From an uncultured Pedobacter sp. (GTDB lineage: Bacteria; Bacteroidota; Bacteroidia; Sphingobacteriales; Sphingobacteriaceae), in NCBI GenBank assembly GCA_946478755.1, contig CAMLDJ010000379.1, positions 1 through 5,073 on the forward strand: a stretch of 5,073 nucleotides of DNA, in the 5' to 3' direction. The stretch's first letter is position 1; the number at the start of each line of letters is the position of its first letter. Made by a program: the position numbers and the translations under genes. Shown here piece by piece: positions 5,023-5,073 of this stretch. The notes below the pieces were generated by a model, which was given only the letters and a program-made list of their open reading frames with translations, did no database searches and was not told the DNA's origin.

Positions 5023-5060
5023 CACTCCCCCTTTCCTTTAAACATTAATGCCCAGCCCAT
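5022..5060 (-). CDS. Possible 12-aa micro-ORF coupled to the 4789-5022 gene
   Basis: An ATG at 5060 with an excellent Shine-Dalgarno (AGGAGG, 7 nt upstream, at the very edge of the window) opens the peptide MGWALMFKGKGE. Its TGA overlaps the next ATG (TGATG). The strong ribosome site is unusual for this window. Alternatively the AGGAGG is simply Arg-Arg coding sequence of the upstream gene, whose reading frame covers the same bases. Confidence 0.3.
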   Translation of the reverse strand: MGWALMFKGKGE

Positions 5061-5073
5061 ACTTATCCCTCCT
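5038..5073 (-). CDS. Possible C-terminal end of an upstream gene cut by the window edge
   Basis: One minus-strand frame entering from the right edge encodes RRDKYGLGINV and stops with TAA at 5038-5040, 15 nt before the next gene. The spacing fits the packed operon, and the ending resembles the LGINV tail of the 65-aa protein. Only 11 codons are visible, so this may be chance. Confidence 0.35.
   Translation of the reverse strand, partial: RRDKYGLGINV

Noticed and set aside
4480..5048. Plus-strand ORFs at 4480-4698, 4809-5048 and likewise 3327-3593
   Set aside because: All are antisense to well-placed operon genes and show no domain or start signal of their own.

Overview
The window looks like part of a tailed-phage (Caudoviricetes) genome or prophage from a Bacteroidetes-type host. 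The phage call rests on three gene products recognised by sequence: a terminase large subunit (cut by the left edge), a gp3-type terminase small subunit and a NinG/Rap-like recombination nuclease. The host call is inferred from a Bacteroidetes-style -7 box (TAnnTTTG form) upstream of the terminase small subunit, a signal peptide ending in an FGQ-type junction, mostly weak ribosome binding sites, and small proteins of a style common in Bacteroidetes phages. No integrase, repressor or host gene is present, so free phage and prophage cannot be told apart.

The layout is read right to left, because all genes but one are on the minus strand. From 5073 to about 2966 there is a tightly packed run of small accessory genes, with gaps of about 10 to 30 nt or overlaps of 1 to 4 nt. 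They include a beta-rich 77-aa protein, two proteins sharing a GWL-centred motif (one with a DUF551-like tail), a small basic protein, a zinc-ribbon plus coiled-coil protein and a 65-aa protein. At 2624-2926 lies a small exported protein. A possible 22-codon ORF follows and is coupled to ninG (1945-2484). After a plus-strand single gene (1408-1911), the minus-strand order resumes with terS (846-1304) and terL (1-886, continuing off the left edge).

NinG processes recombination or replication intermediates, and TerS and TerL recognise and package the concatemeric DNA, so the order matches a transition from middle (DNA metabolism) genes to late packaging genes. The plus-strand gene encodes a membrane-anchored protein. 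It breaks the operon direction and lies between two near-identical 18-bp repeats, so it looks like a moron-type insertion. It is the best candidate for something undescribed here.

No stretch over 300 bases lacks a gene. The longest gaps, 1305-1407 and 2550-2623, hold a candidate promoter with repeats, and a palindrome with short direct repeats, respectively. I saw no tRNA, rRNA, CRISPR array or insertion sequence.
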